Source: an uncultured marine group I thaumarchaeote
GTDB lineage: Archaea; Thermoproteota; Nitrososphaeria; Nitrososphaerales; Nitrosopumilaceae
DNA length: 52,501 nt
Direction: 5' to 3'
NCBI GenBank assembly: GCA_902514275.1
Contig: CABXQD010000004.1
Coordinates: forward strand, 1 to 52,501
The notes beneath the pieces are model-generated. The model was not told the DNA's origin. It saw only the letters and a list, made by a program, of their open reading frames with translations, and did no database searches. Below, piece by piece: positions 16,853 through 25,440 of this stretch; the first letter of the stretch is position 1; every line of letters starts with the position of its first letter. The position numbers and the translations under genes are program-made.

Positions 16853-19045
16853 ATGGCAAAATTCAAGTCAACTCAAGAAGTTATGAAAATTATCAAGAAT
16901 AAACAGAATATTCGTAACTTTGGTGTAATTGCACACGTTGACCATGGAAAAACAACTATGAGTGATAGTCTTTTGGCATATTCTGGAATTATTGCACCTT
17001 CTGCTGCTGGAAAAGCACTTGCAATGGACTTTGATAAGGAAGAACAAGAAAGAGGAATTACAATTTATCAGGCTAACGTTACTTTACTTTATTCTCAAAA
17101 TGACAATGATTATGTCATCAACATGATTGATACTCCTGGACACGTTGATTTTAGTGGAAGGGTAATTCGAAGTTTAAGAGCAATTGATGGTGCTGTTGTT
17201 GTTTGTGATGCTGTAGAGGGAATTATGACTCAAACTGAAACTGTCACTAGAATGGCACTTGAAGAAAGAGTAAGACCTGTTTTGTTTATCAACAAAGTAG
17301 ATAGATTAATCAAAGAATTGAGATTAACTCCAGAAAAAATGCAAGCACAACTTGCAGAAGTTGTTTCTACTTTTAATCAATTAGTTGATACTTATGCTGA
17401 ACCTGAATACAAGGAAAAATGGAAAGTATCTATTCAGGACGCAAGTGTAACATTTGGTTCTGCTAAAGATAGATGGGCAATTAACACTGATTTAATGAAG
17501 GAACGAGGAATAACATTCAAAGATGTAATTGATGCTTATACTGAAGAAAAACTTCCTGAACTTGTAGAAAAAGCACCATTAGCTGATGCAGTACTTGGAA
17601 TGGTTGTAAAACATCACCCTGCACCAAAGGATGCTATCAAATATAGAATTCCACAAATTTGGAAAGGTGATTTAGAATCTGATGTTGGCAAAGCATTACT
17701 TGCTGGTGAAGATGACGGACCGACAATCATGATGGTTGTAAACATGGTGTTAGATCCTGCAGCAGGTCCTGTTGCAATTGGAAGATTATTTTCTGGAACT
17801 ATCAAAGATGGACAAACACTTCACATTATCGATGAAAAAAGAGATGGCAGAGTTCAATCTGTTAATTTCTTTATGGGTAACCAAAGAGAACAAGTTGGTG
17901 AATTGGGAGCTGGAAATATTCCTGCATTATTGGGGTTAACTGAATGTCGTGCAGGTAATACGTTATCCTCTGTAAAAGATATTCCAATGTTTGAAGGTGT
18001 GAAATATGTTTCAGAACCTGTTGTTCAAATTGCAATTGAACCAAAACATCCTAAAGATTTACCAAAACTTGTAGAAATTTTAAGACAACTAACTATTGAG
18101 GATCCAAATCTGATTGTAAAAATTGATGAAGAAAGTGGTGAAACAATTGTTGCTGGTATGGGTGTACTTCACTTAGATGTTGCAACCCATAGAATTCAAG
18201 ATGCAAAGTGTGAAATTATTACTTCTGAACCTTTGATTAACTATAGAGAAACTGTTAAAGCTGGTTGTGAACCAATTATGGCAAAATCTCCAAATAGACA
18301 CAATAAAATTTTCATGAAAGTAGAACCATTAGAGCCTGAAATTGCTCATATGCTAAGAACTGGTGAAATTAGTGATATGAAAGATAAAAAAGTCGTTGCA
18401 GATTTACTCAAAGGTGCTGGTTGGGATACTGACACCATTAAGAGAGTAATGAAATTTGATTCTCGTGGTAATGTTTTGATTAATGGAACTAAAGGTGTAC
18501 AATTTGTTCAAGAATCTACTGATTCTATAAATTCTGGCTTTGATGAAGTAATGAAAGAAGGTCCTCTTTGTAAAGAACAAATGAGAGATTGTAAATTCAT
18601 TTTTACTCACTTTGTTCCTCACGAAGATACAGCTCACAGAGGTCTATCTCAACTTGGTCCTGCATCTCGTAGAGCATGTATGGGTTCTTTGTTAACTGCA
18701 GGAACTGCAGTTTTAGAACCAACTCTTGCAATTGAAGTTCGTGTACCGACTGATCTAGTTGGAAACGTTGCAACAATTCTTTCTGGTAAACGTGGTAAAG
18801 TTCTTGACATGCAACAAAAAGGTGCATCAAGTATTGTAATTGGCGAATTACCTGCTTCTGAAACATTCACTTTGTCTGAAGCTATGAGAGGTCAAACTGC
18901 AGGACGTGCAACATGGAATACTTCATTTAAAGAATGGACTGAAGTTCCAAAATCAATGTTAGCAACTGCCGTTGCTGATATTAGAAAAAGAAAAGGATTA
19001 GCTCCAGAACCACCTGGTGTAAATGAGTTTATTGACAAAGAATAA
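16853..19045 (+). CDS. fusA: Translation elongation factor EF-2
   Basis: GTPase that moves tRNA and mRNA after peptide bond formation. 730 aa with G1 A-H-V-D-H-G-K-T-T, G3 D-T-P-G-H, G4 N-K-V-D-R in domain I, and domain IV carrying D-T-A-H-R-G near residue 595, where the His is the site expected to become diphthamide. Domain IV reads H-R-G-L-S-Q-L-G-P-A-S-R-R rather than the more common H-R-G-P-A/G-Q. No other ribosomal genes adjoin. Confidence 0.97.
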   Translation: MAKFKSTQEVMKIIKNKQNIRNFGVIAHVDHGKTTMSDSLLAYSGIIAPSAAGKALAMDFDKEEQERGITIYQANVTLLYSQNDNDYVINMIDTPGHVDFSGRVIRSLRAIDGAVVVCDAVEGIMTQTETVTRMALEERVRPVLFINKVDRLIKELRLTPEKMQAQLAEVVSTFNQLVDTYAEPEYKEKWKVSIQDASVTFGSAKDRWAINTDLMKERGITFKDVIDAYTEEKLPELVEKAPLADAVLGMVVKHHPAPKDAIKYRIPQIWKGDLESDVGKALLAGEDDGPTIMMVVNMVLDPAAGPVAIGRLFSGTIKDGQTLHIIDEKRDGRVQSVNFFMGNQREQVGELGAGNIPALLGLTECRAGNTLSSVKDIPMFEGVKYVSEPVVQIAIEPKHPKDLPKLVEILRQLTIEDPNLIVKIDEESGETIVAGMGVLHLDVATHRIQDAKCEIITSEPLINYRETVKAGCEPIMAKSPNRHNKIFMKVEPLEPEIAHMLRTGEISDMKDKKVVADLLKGAGWDTDTIKRVMKFDSRGNVLINGTKGVQFVQESTDSINSGFDEVMKEGPLCKEQMRDCKFIFTHFVPHEDTAHRGLSQLGPASRRACMGSLLTAGTAVLEPTLAIEVRVPTDLVGNVATILSGKRGKVLDMQQKGASSIVIGELPASETFTLSEAMRGQTAGRATWNTSFKEWTEVPKSMLATAVADIRKRKGLAPEPPGVNEFIDKE

Positions 19046-19072
19046 TACTATTTAATTTTCAATACTTTGTAC

Positions 19073-19219
19073 ATGGTTCGAGTTGATAATATTAGATATC
19101 AAGAATTACTTAAAATAAAAAAAGATCTGGAAGATAATCGACCTCATGATATTGATGAAATGAGACGTTGGAAACATTCTATGAGTAAAATTCTTGAAGA
19201 ATTAGAATTATTTCGATAA
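19073..19219 (+). CDS. Small helical protein (48 aa)
   Basis: An ORF from ATG 27 nt after the EF-2 stop, starting M-V-R-V-D-N-I-R-Y. It is highly charged and predicted almost entirely helical (K-I-K-K-D-L-E-D-N-R, I-L-E-E-L-E-L-F-R). No family known. Placement right after EF-2 on the same strand suggests read-through expression. Confidence 0.45.
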   Translation: MVRVDNIRYQELLKIKKDLEDNRPHDIDEMRRWKHSMSKILEELELFR

Positions 19220-19270
19220 TTATTTTTTTAATTGTATACCATACACCTTAATACTTGACTCGTTTATTAT

Positions 19271-19280
19271 AGGTCGACCT
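19271..19280. promoter_or_regulatory. Perfect 10-bp palindrome, candidate operator
   Basis: AGGTCGACCT sits between the TATA-like TTTATTATA (19262-19271) and the ATG at 19285. A dimer bound here would block transcription initiation. The downstream gene encodes a winged-helix protein, so autoregulation is a reasonable guess. Confidence 0.45.
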
Positions 19281-19284
19281 ACAT

Positions 19285-19866
19285 ATGATGAGTCGTAATG
19301 AGCCTAATATGAAAAACTATGAGCGTGAAAGAATAATTTTACAATGTATTCAAAATAATCCTAATTTACATCATAATGGATTGTTAAAAATTATTGTGCC
19401 TGAATATATGGCAAAAACTACTTTTGAAAAAAGTCGTAATTCTTTAGTTGAAAAAGAAATCTTAACTGTTGAAAAAAAGGGTAACATGAAATTTTATGTG
19501 ATTACTCCGAATTATAGGGAAAAATCCCAGCAACGCTTGGAACAAAATACAAACAAAACATATCATGATTTAAAATTAAAAATTAAAAAACTAAATGTTG
19601 ATTTTTCACACAAGGATGTCGACGAAAAGATCATGCTTGGAATGATGATTTTAAAAAATCTGTTACAAACTGATAATGGATTTACAATTCTGGATTCAAT
19701 AAAAAATCCTAAAAAAACACTATATCGAGATGAACATTTAGAAATTCAACAATTAATTTCACAACTTTTTAAAATTATTAAAAATGATGTTGATTACGAG
19801 TTAATTTTTCCAACAATTGTAAGTTACCATCAGACTAATGTCCCTCATTATGTCTCTGAAATTTGA
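19285..19866 (+). CDS. Winged-helix DNA-binding protein (193 aa)
   Basis: The N-terminal 75 residues have a winged-helix pattern: I-L-Q-C-I-Q-N-N-P-N-L-H-H-N-G, T-F-E-K-S-R-N-S-L-V-E-K-E-I-L as recognition helix region, and a wing G-N-M-K-F-Y-V-I-T. The C-terminal 110 residues are helical and unassigned, perhaps for dimerisation or sensing. Two ATG codons in tandem; transcription probably starts within a few nt of them. A perfect palindrome lies directly upstream. Confidence 0.6.
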   Translation: MMSRNEPNMKNYERERIILQCIQNNPNLHHNGLLKIIVPEYMAKTTFEKSRNSLVEKEILTVEKKGNMKFYVITPNYREKSQQRLEQNTNKTYHDLKLKIKKLNVDFSHKDVDEKIMLGMMILKNLLQTDNGFTILDSIKNPKKTLYRDEHLEIQQLISQLFKIIKNDVDYELIFPTIVSYHQTNVPHYVSEI

Positions 19867-19906
19867 TTTTATCTAGTTTTTATTCCGGGTTATTCTATGA
19901 ATAATT

Positions 19907-20134
19907 ATGGGTTTACTATATACTAAATTTTATATGGATTTTGATGAAGAAGAATGGACTTCAATTTCAAATAATCCTATTGTATTTCAAACCAAAAAAG
20001 ACAATGTATCTTTGGAGATAGAAGATACTTCTCATAAATCCTACAAATTGATTTTTAAAAAAGGTGCTAAATTTAACATGTTTAGAGTTACTGGAAAATT
20101 TAGATTAACTTGGGATAATGATGATATTGTTTAA
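19907..20134 (+). CDS. Hypothetical protein (75 aa)
   Basis: Not recognised. Acidic N-terminus (D-F-D-E-E-E-W) and alternating hydrophobic residues afterwards suggest a small beta-rich fold. A second ATG ten codons in (M-D-F-D-E-E-E-W) may be the real start. It appears to form a unit with the next gene, 28 nt away. Confidence 0.45.
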   Translation: MGLLYTKFYMDFDEEEWTSISNNPIVFQTKKDNVSLEIEDTSHKSYKLIFKKGAKFNMFRVTGKFRLTWDNDDIV

Positions 20135-20162
20135 ATTATCTAAATAATTAAAAATCAATATC

Positions 20163-20393
20163 ATGTCCTTGGAAATTAAAATTAAACATATAATGAATAA
20201 TTTTGATGATGTTTCATCTGATGAATTTTTAGAAATTTTAGATCAAATCATGCTTGAATTAAAGAGTAATTTGACTCTTGAATATCTAAAAGGTAAAGTT
20301 CAAAAAATTCTGGAACTTTCTAGCGAGTCTGAAAAAAAGAACCAGTGTAAATTACTTTTACCGTATTATGATTGGTATTTGCAAGGATTATAG
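20163..20393 (+). CDS. Hypothetical helical protein (76 aa)
   Basis: Not recognised. Predicted mostly alpha-helical with heptad-like leucines (E-F-L-E-I-L-D-Q-I-M-L-E-L). Ends 2 nt from the stop of the convergent gene at 20396. Confidence 0.45.
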   Translation: MSLEIKIKHIMNNFDDVSSDEFLEILDQIMLELKSNLTLEYLKGKVQKILELSSESEKKNQCKLLLPYYDWYLQGL

Positions 20394-20395
20394 AA

Positions 20396-20821
20396 TTATT
20401 CTAAATATTCTTTGATTTTTTTTAATGCATTGTTTATTGAGTCTGTGTCTTTTTTAGATTCTTGAATCTCTCCTAATAATTTTACAAAATATTCGTCTGA
20501 TGTATTTTCAGCCTTTTCAATATCTGATTTCCTACACTCTAATGCTTTTTCTAAAATTTCTAAATCTTCTTTTAATAATTCTGATTTTGTTGAATCAAGT
20601 AGGAATATTTCGATTTTCTCTATTGTATTTTCAATCATTGGAATTCTTTTTTTAGCTTGTGATTGTAAAACTGGAGCAAACATTGCAGCTGCTTCTTTTA
20701 ATTCTGGACTTGCATGGATAGTTTGCAATCTTTTTTTATAATGTGTTAATGATTTAAGAATAATCTGATATCCTCCTTCTTCTTTTAGATATATTCCCCC
20801 CATCCATATTTTTTCAGACAT
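20396..20821 (-). CDS. Hypothetical coiled-coil protein (141 aa)
   Basis: Not recognised. A long helical protein with charged heptads from about residue 20 to the end (K-R-I-P-M-I-E-N-T-I-E-K-I-E-I-F, L-E-K-A-L-E-C-R-K-S-D-I-E-K). No membrane segment or signal peptide. Confidence 0.5.
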   Translation of the reverse strand: MSEKIWMGGIYLKEEGGYQIILKSLTHYKKRLQTIHASPELKEAAAMFAPVLQSQAKKRIPMIENTIEKIEIFLLDSTKSELLKEDLEILEKALECRKSDIEKAENTSDEYFVKLLGEIQESKKDTDSINNALKKIKEYLE

Positions 20822-20905
20822 TTATCCAACTTCTTTTTTCTACTATTATAATTTATTTCTAAAAATATTACTTAGTTTTTAAATTTAATTTAAAGTTAAA
20901 TATTG

Positions 20906-21127
20906 TTAGACATCATAATTTTCTTTGATTGGTTGTTCATTCCGACTAATGAGACGTAACACAATTCCAGCTAATGTTACCCCCATTCCACTTAATCCTA
21001 CAAACGTTCCTATGTTTTTGATATTTTCTAAATCTTTATTTCCATTTGGATTGATCACATAAAATAATACTAATCCTAAAATGAACATACTGGTGCCTAT
21101 CAACATCCATGGCATTCCTGTTTTCAT
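20906..21127 (-). CDS. Small membrane protein, two helices (73 aa)
   Basis: Helix 1 at about 6-27 (M-L-I-G-T-S-M-F-I-L-G-L-V-L-F-Y) and helix 2 at about 40-62, separated by an N-P-N-G-N-K-D-L loop. Both termini are predicted on the same side. Function unknown. Confidence 0.55.
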   Translation of the reverse strand: MKTGMPWMLIGTSMFILGLVLFYVINPNGNKDLENIKNIGTFVGLSGMGVTLAGIVLRLISRNEQPIKENYDV

Positions 21128-21223
21128 AACATTTAGTCATATTTCCAATTAATAAATAGCCTATTTTTGTCAAATTATAATTTTTAATAGCTTATATTTG
21201 ACGATATAGATTCTCAGTACAGT

Positions 21224-21604
21224 ATGGTTGCTAAAAAGAAAATTGATCTTCTTGAACTTGTTGAAAATATAGTCAAATTAAATTCTAAAATGAGATTTGC
21301 AGCAATTATTGATGCTAAAGGAAATATTCGTGAAGGTATTATGAAAAAAGGTCAAACCAGTTTGAATTCTCAAAAGGAAGAAGAGCATTTTTGTAAACAA
21401 GTAGCACAAAGACGAGCTATGAGAAAAGAATTTGATCGTTCATTAGGTAAAGTACGATACATTCACGTAGAAAGAGAGAAAGTTTCACAATTGGTAATTT
21501 ACACAAAAAGAAATATTGTGTTTTTCACAATGGAACCTGAAACACCGATGAGTACTAAAATTAAATTAATTACAAAAATAAAGAAAATCACTGCAAATAT
21601 TTAA
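21224..21604 (+). CDS. Thaumarchaeal conserved protein, roadblock-like (126 aa)
   Basis: The F-A-A-I-I-D-A-K-G-N-I-R-E-G segment is typical of sensor-like folds that start with two beta strands and a tight turn (roadblock/LC7-like), followed by L-V-I-Y-T-K-R-N-I-V-F-F-T strands near the C-terminus. I recognise the type as a recurrent thaumarchaeal family without known function. Basic N-terminus V-A-K-K-K. A TATA-like TTATATTTG lies 25-35 nt upstream. Confidence 0.55.
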   Translation: MVAKKKIDLLELVENIVKLNSKMRFAAIIDAKGNIREGIMKKGQTSLNSQKEEEHFCKQVAQRRAMRKEFDRSLGKVRYIHVEREKVSQLVIYTKRNIVFFTMEPETPMSTKIKLITKIKKITANI

Positions 21605-21631
21605 TTCCATTTTATCTATTTCTAAAATCTG

Positions 21632-21985
21632 ATGACTTTTCATAAATATCTCGCAGATTCTAAAATGTTTGAATATGATAAACACTATAGGGAATGTTCG
21701 CAACAAAATAAACCATTTATTAAATCAAAAATTAATCCTGTACACGGAAATTATACAATTAATGTTGATTTGATGCCATGCAATTATGTATTTTCTAAAT
21801 CTGAACAACTTAAAATTGAACAATTGATTCAAGATGAAATAAAATTTGTAAATTCAAATTGTGAAAATTCTTTTAATGATTATACAATTGATGAAGAATT
21901 AATTTGGATTGATGGTGTTTCTTCTGAACATATGGATTATTTTTGTAATTCTGTTTATGATTTAAGTCAAAAATTTCACAATTAG
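21632..21985 (+). CDS. Hypothetical protein (117 aa)
   Basis: Not recognised. Mixed alpha/beta with three scattered cysteines (C-S-Q-Q-N, M-P-C-N-Y, N-C-E-N) and an acidic C-terminal half. It follows the preceding gene by 27 nt in the same direction and overlaps the convergent gene's stop by 4 nt. Confidence 0.5.
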   Translation: MTFHKYLADSKMFEYDKHYRECSQQNKPFIKSKINPVHGNYTINVDLMPCNYVFSKSEQLKIEQLIQDEIKFVNSNCENSFNDYTIDEELIWIDGVSSEHMDYFCNSVYDLSQKFHN

Positions 21986-22188
21986 AATCTAATAACATTT
22001 TTTAAAATTTTATCTATGACTTGAATTTCTTTCTTTCTTTCTTTAATTGTAGTTTCATTCCATTTTTTAAGAAATTCTGATTGTTGATCCATTTTTTCTA
22101 ATTCAGCCACATATTTTATTAGGTGAATTTTGTATTCGTGTAACAAATCTAGGTGTTTATTGTGATTTTTTTCAGTTGGTGTTGTCAT
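21982..22188 (-). CDS. Hypothetical coiled-coil protein (68 aa)
   Basis: Almost wholly helical and charged (V-A-E-L-E-K-M-D-Q-Q-S-E-F-L-K-K-W). Its start overlaps the end of the next upstream gene by 17 nt, so the two small helical proteins are likely translated together and may interact. Confidence 0.45.
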   Translation of the reverse strand: MTTPTEKNHNKHLDLLHEYKIHLIKYVAELEKMDQQSEFLKKWNETTIKERKKEIQVIDKILKNVIRF

Positions 22189-22411
22189 CCCATTCTTCCT
22201 TCTTCGTATTTGGAAACAAATCTCGGATTCTTTTTCTATCTTTTTCTATTGCATCAATTCTACTAGTAAGGTGCTCTTTGACTGCTGGTTCTCCTTCTTG
22301 ATTTATTTCATTTTTCATATTTGTAATTATTTTAGTTAATGATCTATAGTATATCATATGGTTTTTCTTTGATTCTTCTGATTTGTCTTCTTTTTTTTCA
22401 TCCATAACCAA
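22172..22411 (-). CDS. Hypothetical helical protein (79 aa)
   Basis: Lys/Glu-rich, predicted helical, beginning M-V-M-D-E-K-K-E-D-K-S; a start at the second Met is equally likely. Paired with the overlapping downstream gene. No known domain. Confidence 0.45.
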   Translation of the reverse strand: MVMDEKKEDKSEESKKNHMIYYRSLTKIITNMKNEINQEGEPAVKEHLTSRIDAIEKDRKRIRDLFPNTKKEEWDDNTN

Positions 22412-22455
22412 ACTGTGTGTTATAGGAAATAAGTAGTTGATCTTTTATTTTTAGA

Positions 22456-22737
22456 CTAATTATGTCTAATATTCTCTTTTTCTACTAATTTTATTCCTAA
22501 TGGAGTTAATTTTGTAATCCATGGAAACATATTTTCTCCTTCTTCATCAATTCCTCCTCTGACTAAATTTTCATTAATTAAATATTTTACATTTTTTAAA
22601 ATTATCTTATTGTCAATTTCTTTTAATTCTGGAAAATTATACATGTGCATTTCTGGATTTTTAGATTCTCTTTTTGATCTTTTGTAGTATTCAATTAATA
22701 TTATTTTTTTGATTTCTTGATCTGTATATTCTTCCAT
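22456..22737 (-). CDS. Winged-helix-like protein (93 aa)
   Basis: Pattern of a compact winged helix similar to the YjcQ type: helices at 6-25 and 38-57 (I-I-L-K-N-V-K-Y-L-I-N-E-N-L-V), then a two-strand wing (W-I-T-K-L-T-P-L-G-I-K-L-V-E). Probably a DNA-binding protein; no target can be proposed. Confidence 0.5.
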   Translation of the reverse strand: MEEYTDQEIKKIILIEYYKRSKRESKNPEMHMYNFPELKEIDNKIILKNVKYLINENLVRGGIDEEGENMFPWITKLTPLGIKLVEKENIRHN

Positions 22738-22797
22738 ATTATATTTAAGAAAATTTTTCTTTAATTAAAATTTTTAAATTAAATATAAAAAATAAAA

Positions 22798-23031
22798 CTA
22801 GCAGATTTTGTCACATTCACATTGTCTGCTTACAAACAAATTTTTGAATGATTCAAATCGGGATTGAGAAATTTTAGGTTTATTTCGTCCTACAATTCTA
22901 AACAGTGAAATCCCTGTTTCTGAACTAGTTCCTTTTAATGCCCATGATCCATTTTTCATTAAATATGGTTGTGGATTTTTCATGATTACTTTTTTTCTTG
23001 CTTTGATGTCGTATGCTTCTATTCTTGACAT
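22798..23031 (-). CDS. DUF5679-like protein lacking the zinc cysteines (77 aa)
   Basis: The segment A-Y-D-I-K-A-R-K-K-V-I-M-K-N-P followed by M-K-N-G-S-W-A-L-K-G-T-S-S-E-T-G-I matches the DUF5679 zinc-ribbon pattern (Y-C-V-K-C-K-K-K-V ... G-T-C-P-V-C-G) position for position, but all four zinc cysteines are changed (to Asp, Ala, Ser, Thr). A different Cys cluster, C-E-C-D-K-I-C, closes the protein. The fold is probably kept while metal binding is lost or moved. Confidence 0.55.
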   Translation of the reverse strand: MSRIEAYDIKARKKVIMKNPQPYLMKNGSWALKGTSSETGISLFRIVGRNKPKISQSRFESFKNLFVSRQCECDKIC

Positions 23032-23169
23032 TAACTGAAATTAAAAAATTATTATTACAAATAATGTGTAAATTTTTTCAAAGTGTTTAGGTGAAATAAA
23101 ATCTTTTTTGATTATTTTTTTATAAATCGTGCGTATTACACTAATATTATTAATTAATTTCATAATTGT

Positions 23170-23442
23170 ATGAAAATTTTAATTGATGAAATGGACGATG
23201 GCTGGGATGAAAAACTCAAGGAATTGGGATTTGATGCGTATAGTGTAAAAAAATTACGTTCTGAAGGTCATAAACTGCGCACAGATTATTCTGTAATTAA
23301 TTACGCTAAGGAAAATAATATGGTCCTAGTCACTCGTGACACTGAAAGTGGACAAGCTTGCGAAGAAAATAATTTGCCATACATTCTATTGGATAATAGT
23401 GAAATTTTTAAAATTGTTTTGGATAAATTAAAAAATAATTAA
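23170..23442 (+). CDS. PIN-like DUF5615 family protein
   Basis: 90 aa with the DUF5615/Mut7-C-like layout: M-K-I-L-I-D-E-M at the N-terminus, D-Y-S-V-I-N-Y-A-K-E-N-N, then V-L-V-T-R-D-T-E-S-G. Acidic residues at D6, D50-equivalent and D68 correspond to PIN nuclease metal ligands. Such proteins are often toxin-like RNases, but there is no partner antitoxin on the same strand. The gene downstream on the opposite strand is a winged-helix protein. Confidence 0.65.
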   Translation: MKILIDEMDDGWDEKLKELGFDAYSVKKLRSEGHKLRTDYSVINYAKENNMVLVTRDTESGQACEENNLPYILLDNSEIFKIVLDKLKNN

Positions 23443-24005
23443 TTCACATTTTTTGAATCTATTTTTGAAATTCTTAAATTTCCAAGAACTTCATTTAGGA
23501 AATTATCTTCATGTTGATGCGTTATATTATTCATGATTAATTCCCAGCTGTCATCGATTTTTCTTTTTATTTGAGAAAACATTTTATCTTTTCTGAATGC
23601 TGGATAAAATGATAGTACCTTCATTATACTATCTGTGGACTGAACTATGTGTATTAGATGTATTATTGATCTTATTCTTTCATGATATGAAAATTTTTCC
23701 TCTTCACTTGTTTGTTTAAAATTAATTATTTCTTCAAAAATTATGTTGATTTCTTTATGTAAATTTTTTAGTTGTTCATTAACTGACTCAGATAAATTAA
23801 TTAATTCATATTCAATATGTGCTCTACTGTGAACTTTTTTTTCTATTTCTCCTGCTTCTACTAGTTCACTTATTTCTCTATATACTGTTTTTTCATTACC
23901 TACTTTTTCAATTACTCTTTTAGCTAACTCTGTTCCTCGTATTTTCCCATTTTCATTAAGAATTCTTATGATTTCTATTTTTATTATTTCTGAATTTTTA
24001 TCCAT
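23439..24005 (-). CDS. Winged-helix regulator (188 aa)
   Basis: An N-terminal winged helix (about 5-72: I-I-R-I-L-N-E-N-G-K-I-R-G-T-E-L-A, then T-V-Y-R-E-I-S-E-L-V-E-A-G-E-I recognition helix, wing H-I-E-Y-E-L) is followed by about 110 helical residues. The stop overlaps that of the PIN-like gene by 4 nt in convergent orientation. Ligand and targets unknown. Confidence 0.6.
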   Translation of the reverse strand: MDKNSEIIKIEIIRILNENGKIRGTELAKRVIEKVGNEKTVYREISELVEAGEIEKKVHSRAHIEYELINLSESVNEQLKNLHKEINIIFEEIINFKQTSEEEKFSYHERIRSIIHLIHIVQSTDSIMKVLSFYPAFRKDKMFSQIKRKIDDSWELIMNNITHQHEDNFLNEVLGNLRISKIDSKNVN

Positions 24006-24018
24006 TTGAACACCTCAT

Positions 24019-24252
24019 TTATTTTTCATACTTTTTTAAAACTTGTAATTCTCCATTTTTGGAAATTTCTTCAATTATTCCTTCTAAAATTGTAATTCCA
24101 TTTTTGATTGGTTCTTTTTTATTAATTTTATTTTGTAATTTTTGCTTTAGTACCATTCTTTCATTATTGACAAAGCTTAACAAACTAACTTTTTCACCCA
24201 TGTTGAGATTAATGAAAAAATCAATATATTCTTCAGTCGTATTTATTGGCAA
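24019..24252 (-). CDS. Hypothetical protein (77 aa)
   Basis: Not recognised. Helical, with a central Lys/Asn-rich stretch. It ends 14 nt upstream of the winged-helix gene's start on the same strand, so it probably heads a two-gene unit with that regulator. Confidence 0.45.
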   Translation of the reverse strand: MPINTTEEYIDFFINLNMGEKVSLLSFVNNERMVLKQKLQNKINKKEPIKNGITILEGIIEEISKNGELQVLKKYEK

Positions 24253-24331
24253 TTCTTGTTTTTTAATTCCCTAGTATTTGTTTCCAATCCCTACAAACTA
24301 TGTTTATTTACAATTTTTAGATAAATAACTT

Positions 24332-24586
24332 ATGGATAGTTGTGATAGGCGAATTCGTGCTTATAAAAATGGAAAAACAATGGATGAGTCTAAGGTACTT
24401 GCTGAATCATTAAACCCTGGATTCAAAAAACAAATTAATGAAAATGGCAAAATTCTCTGGACTGAAATATTAGATGCAGTTGATCATGATGAACTAATTT
24501 ACAAACTAACTTTGAAATTTCTTCGTAGAGACGGATATGATATTGGAAATTATAAAATTCCTGAAGTAAAAAATTTTAATTCTTAA
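24332..24586 (+). CDS. Hypothetical protein (84 aa)
   Basis: Not recognised. A small basic protein (M-D-S-C-D-R-R-I-R-A-Y) with a conserved-looking F-L-R-R-D-G-Y-D-I-G near the end. It stands alone, with a TATA-like ATTTTTAGATAAATA upstream, and its last codons overlap the convergent membrane protein gene. Confidence 0.45.
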   Translation: MDSCDRRIRAYKNGKTMDESKVLAESLNPGFKKQINENGKILWTEILDAVDHDELIYKLTLKFLRRDGYDIGNYKIPEVKNFNS

Positions 24587-25391
24587 AATTTATTTTACAA
24601 CTTCCATCTGAATTTTGTAATTTTTTTGCCATAACGTATGGTGTGATGATTAGAATTGGAATTGACAATCCAATGAATAATGTTTGTAATTGTGTCAGAA
24701 ATATTGATAATCCAATTCCACTTGCTGTTCCAATAAATATTGAAAGAAATGTTCCTGCACAAGTTGGACATGCAATAAACAATCCAGTTGCTGCTCCTAT
24801 ACTGCTCATACTTCGACCTTTTTTTGATATTGTATATGCATTAATTGCAATTGCTGAATTTATTGCTACTAAATATGAAACAATAATTTGTAAAATTAGG
24901 TTGATGGGAATTATTTGCAATCCTATATGTTCTGTAAGATAAATTATGATTTTTGGCATGTATCCTGGATCATCACAACATGGTGCAATGAATCCTGAAG
25001 GTATTGTTGCTCCGTAATGTGTAACAAAATTAATTTCTGGTTGATACACCAACGTTCCAGATACTAACGAAAAAAATATTCCATACCCAATGAACGAAAT
25101 TACAAAAATTTTACGTGATTTTAAGTTTGAAGTAACAATTGCAATTATTGTTAGTATATCTTTTCCCTGTTTTTCAATTTTATCTTTTTGATATTTGTAT
25201 ATTCCAAATCCAATTCCTCCAATTGCTGTAATCATCGTTATGTAGAATCCTAGGGCTATTCTTTGTATGGGCTCTACTGCACTTGGTGTAAAAACTTCTG
25301 GATTTTGATATCTACTATACAACAGAAATAATGCTATAATTGAGATGACTCCTATAATGATTATTTTTTTACCTTTGTTAATTGATGACAT
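24576..25391 (-). CDS. Polytopic membrane protein with C-C-D-D and C-P-T-C motifs (271 aa)
   Basis: About six to seven hydrophobic helices. Two polar Cys motifs interrupt them: A-P-C-C-D-D-P-G-Y-M-P on a loop after helix 3, and A-C-P-T-C-A-G-T-F inside a late helix. Paired cysteines in such places suggest metal (perhaps copper) or thiol chemistry, which would suit the copper-rich metabolism of ammonia-oxidising archaea, but this is a guess. Similar proteins recur in thaumarchaea without assigned function. Confidence 0.6.
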   Translation of the reverse strand: MSSINKGKKIIIIGVISIIALFLLYSRYQNPEVFTPSAVEPIQRIALGFYITMITAIGGIGFGIYKYQKDKIEKQGKDILTIIAIVTSNLKSRKIFVISFIGYGIFFSLVSGTLVYQPEINFVTHYGATIPSGFIAPCCDDPGYMPKIIIYLTEHIGLQIIPINLILQIIVSYLVAINSAIAINAYTISKKGRSMSSIGAATGLFIACPTCAGTFLSIFIGTASGIGLSIFLTQLQTLFIGLSIPILIITPYVMAKKLQNSDGSCKINFKN

Positions 25392-25440
25392 GACTATTTC
25401 TTGTTGAATTTAATATTTTTTAATTGAATTAAATTCTATC

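Noticed and set aside
23170-24005. PIN-like gene plus winged-helix gene as a toxin-antitoxin pair
   Set aside because: The genes are convergent rather than co-directional, and the 188-aa regulator does not resemble known antitoxins.
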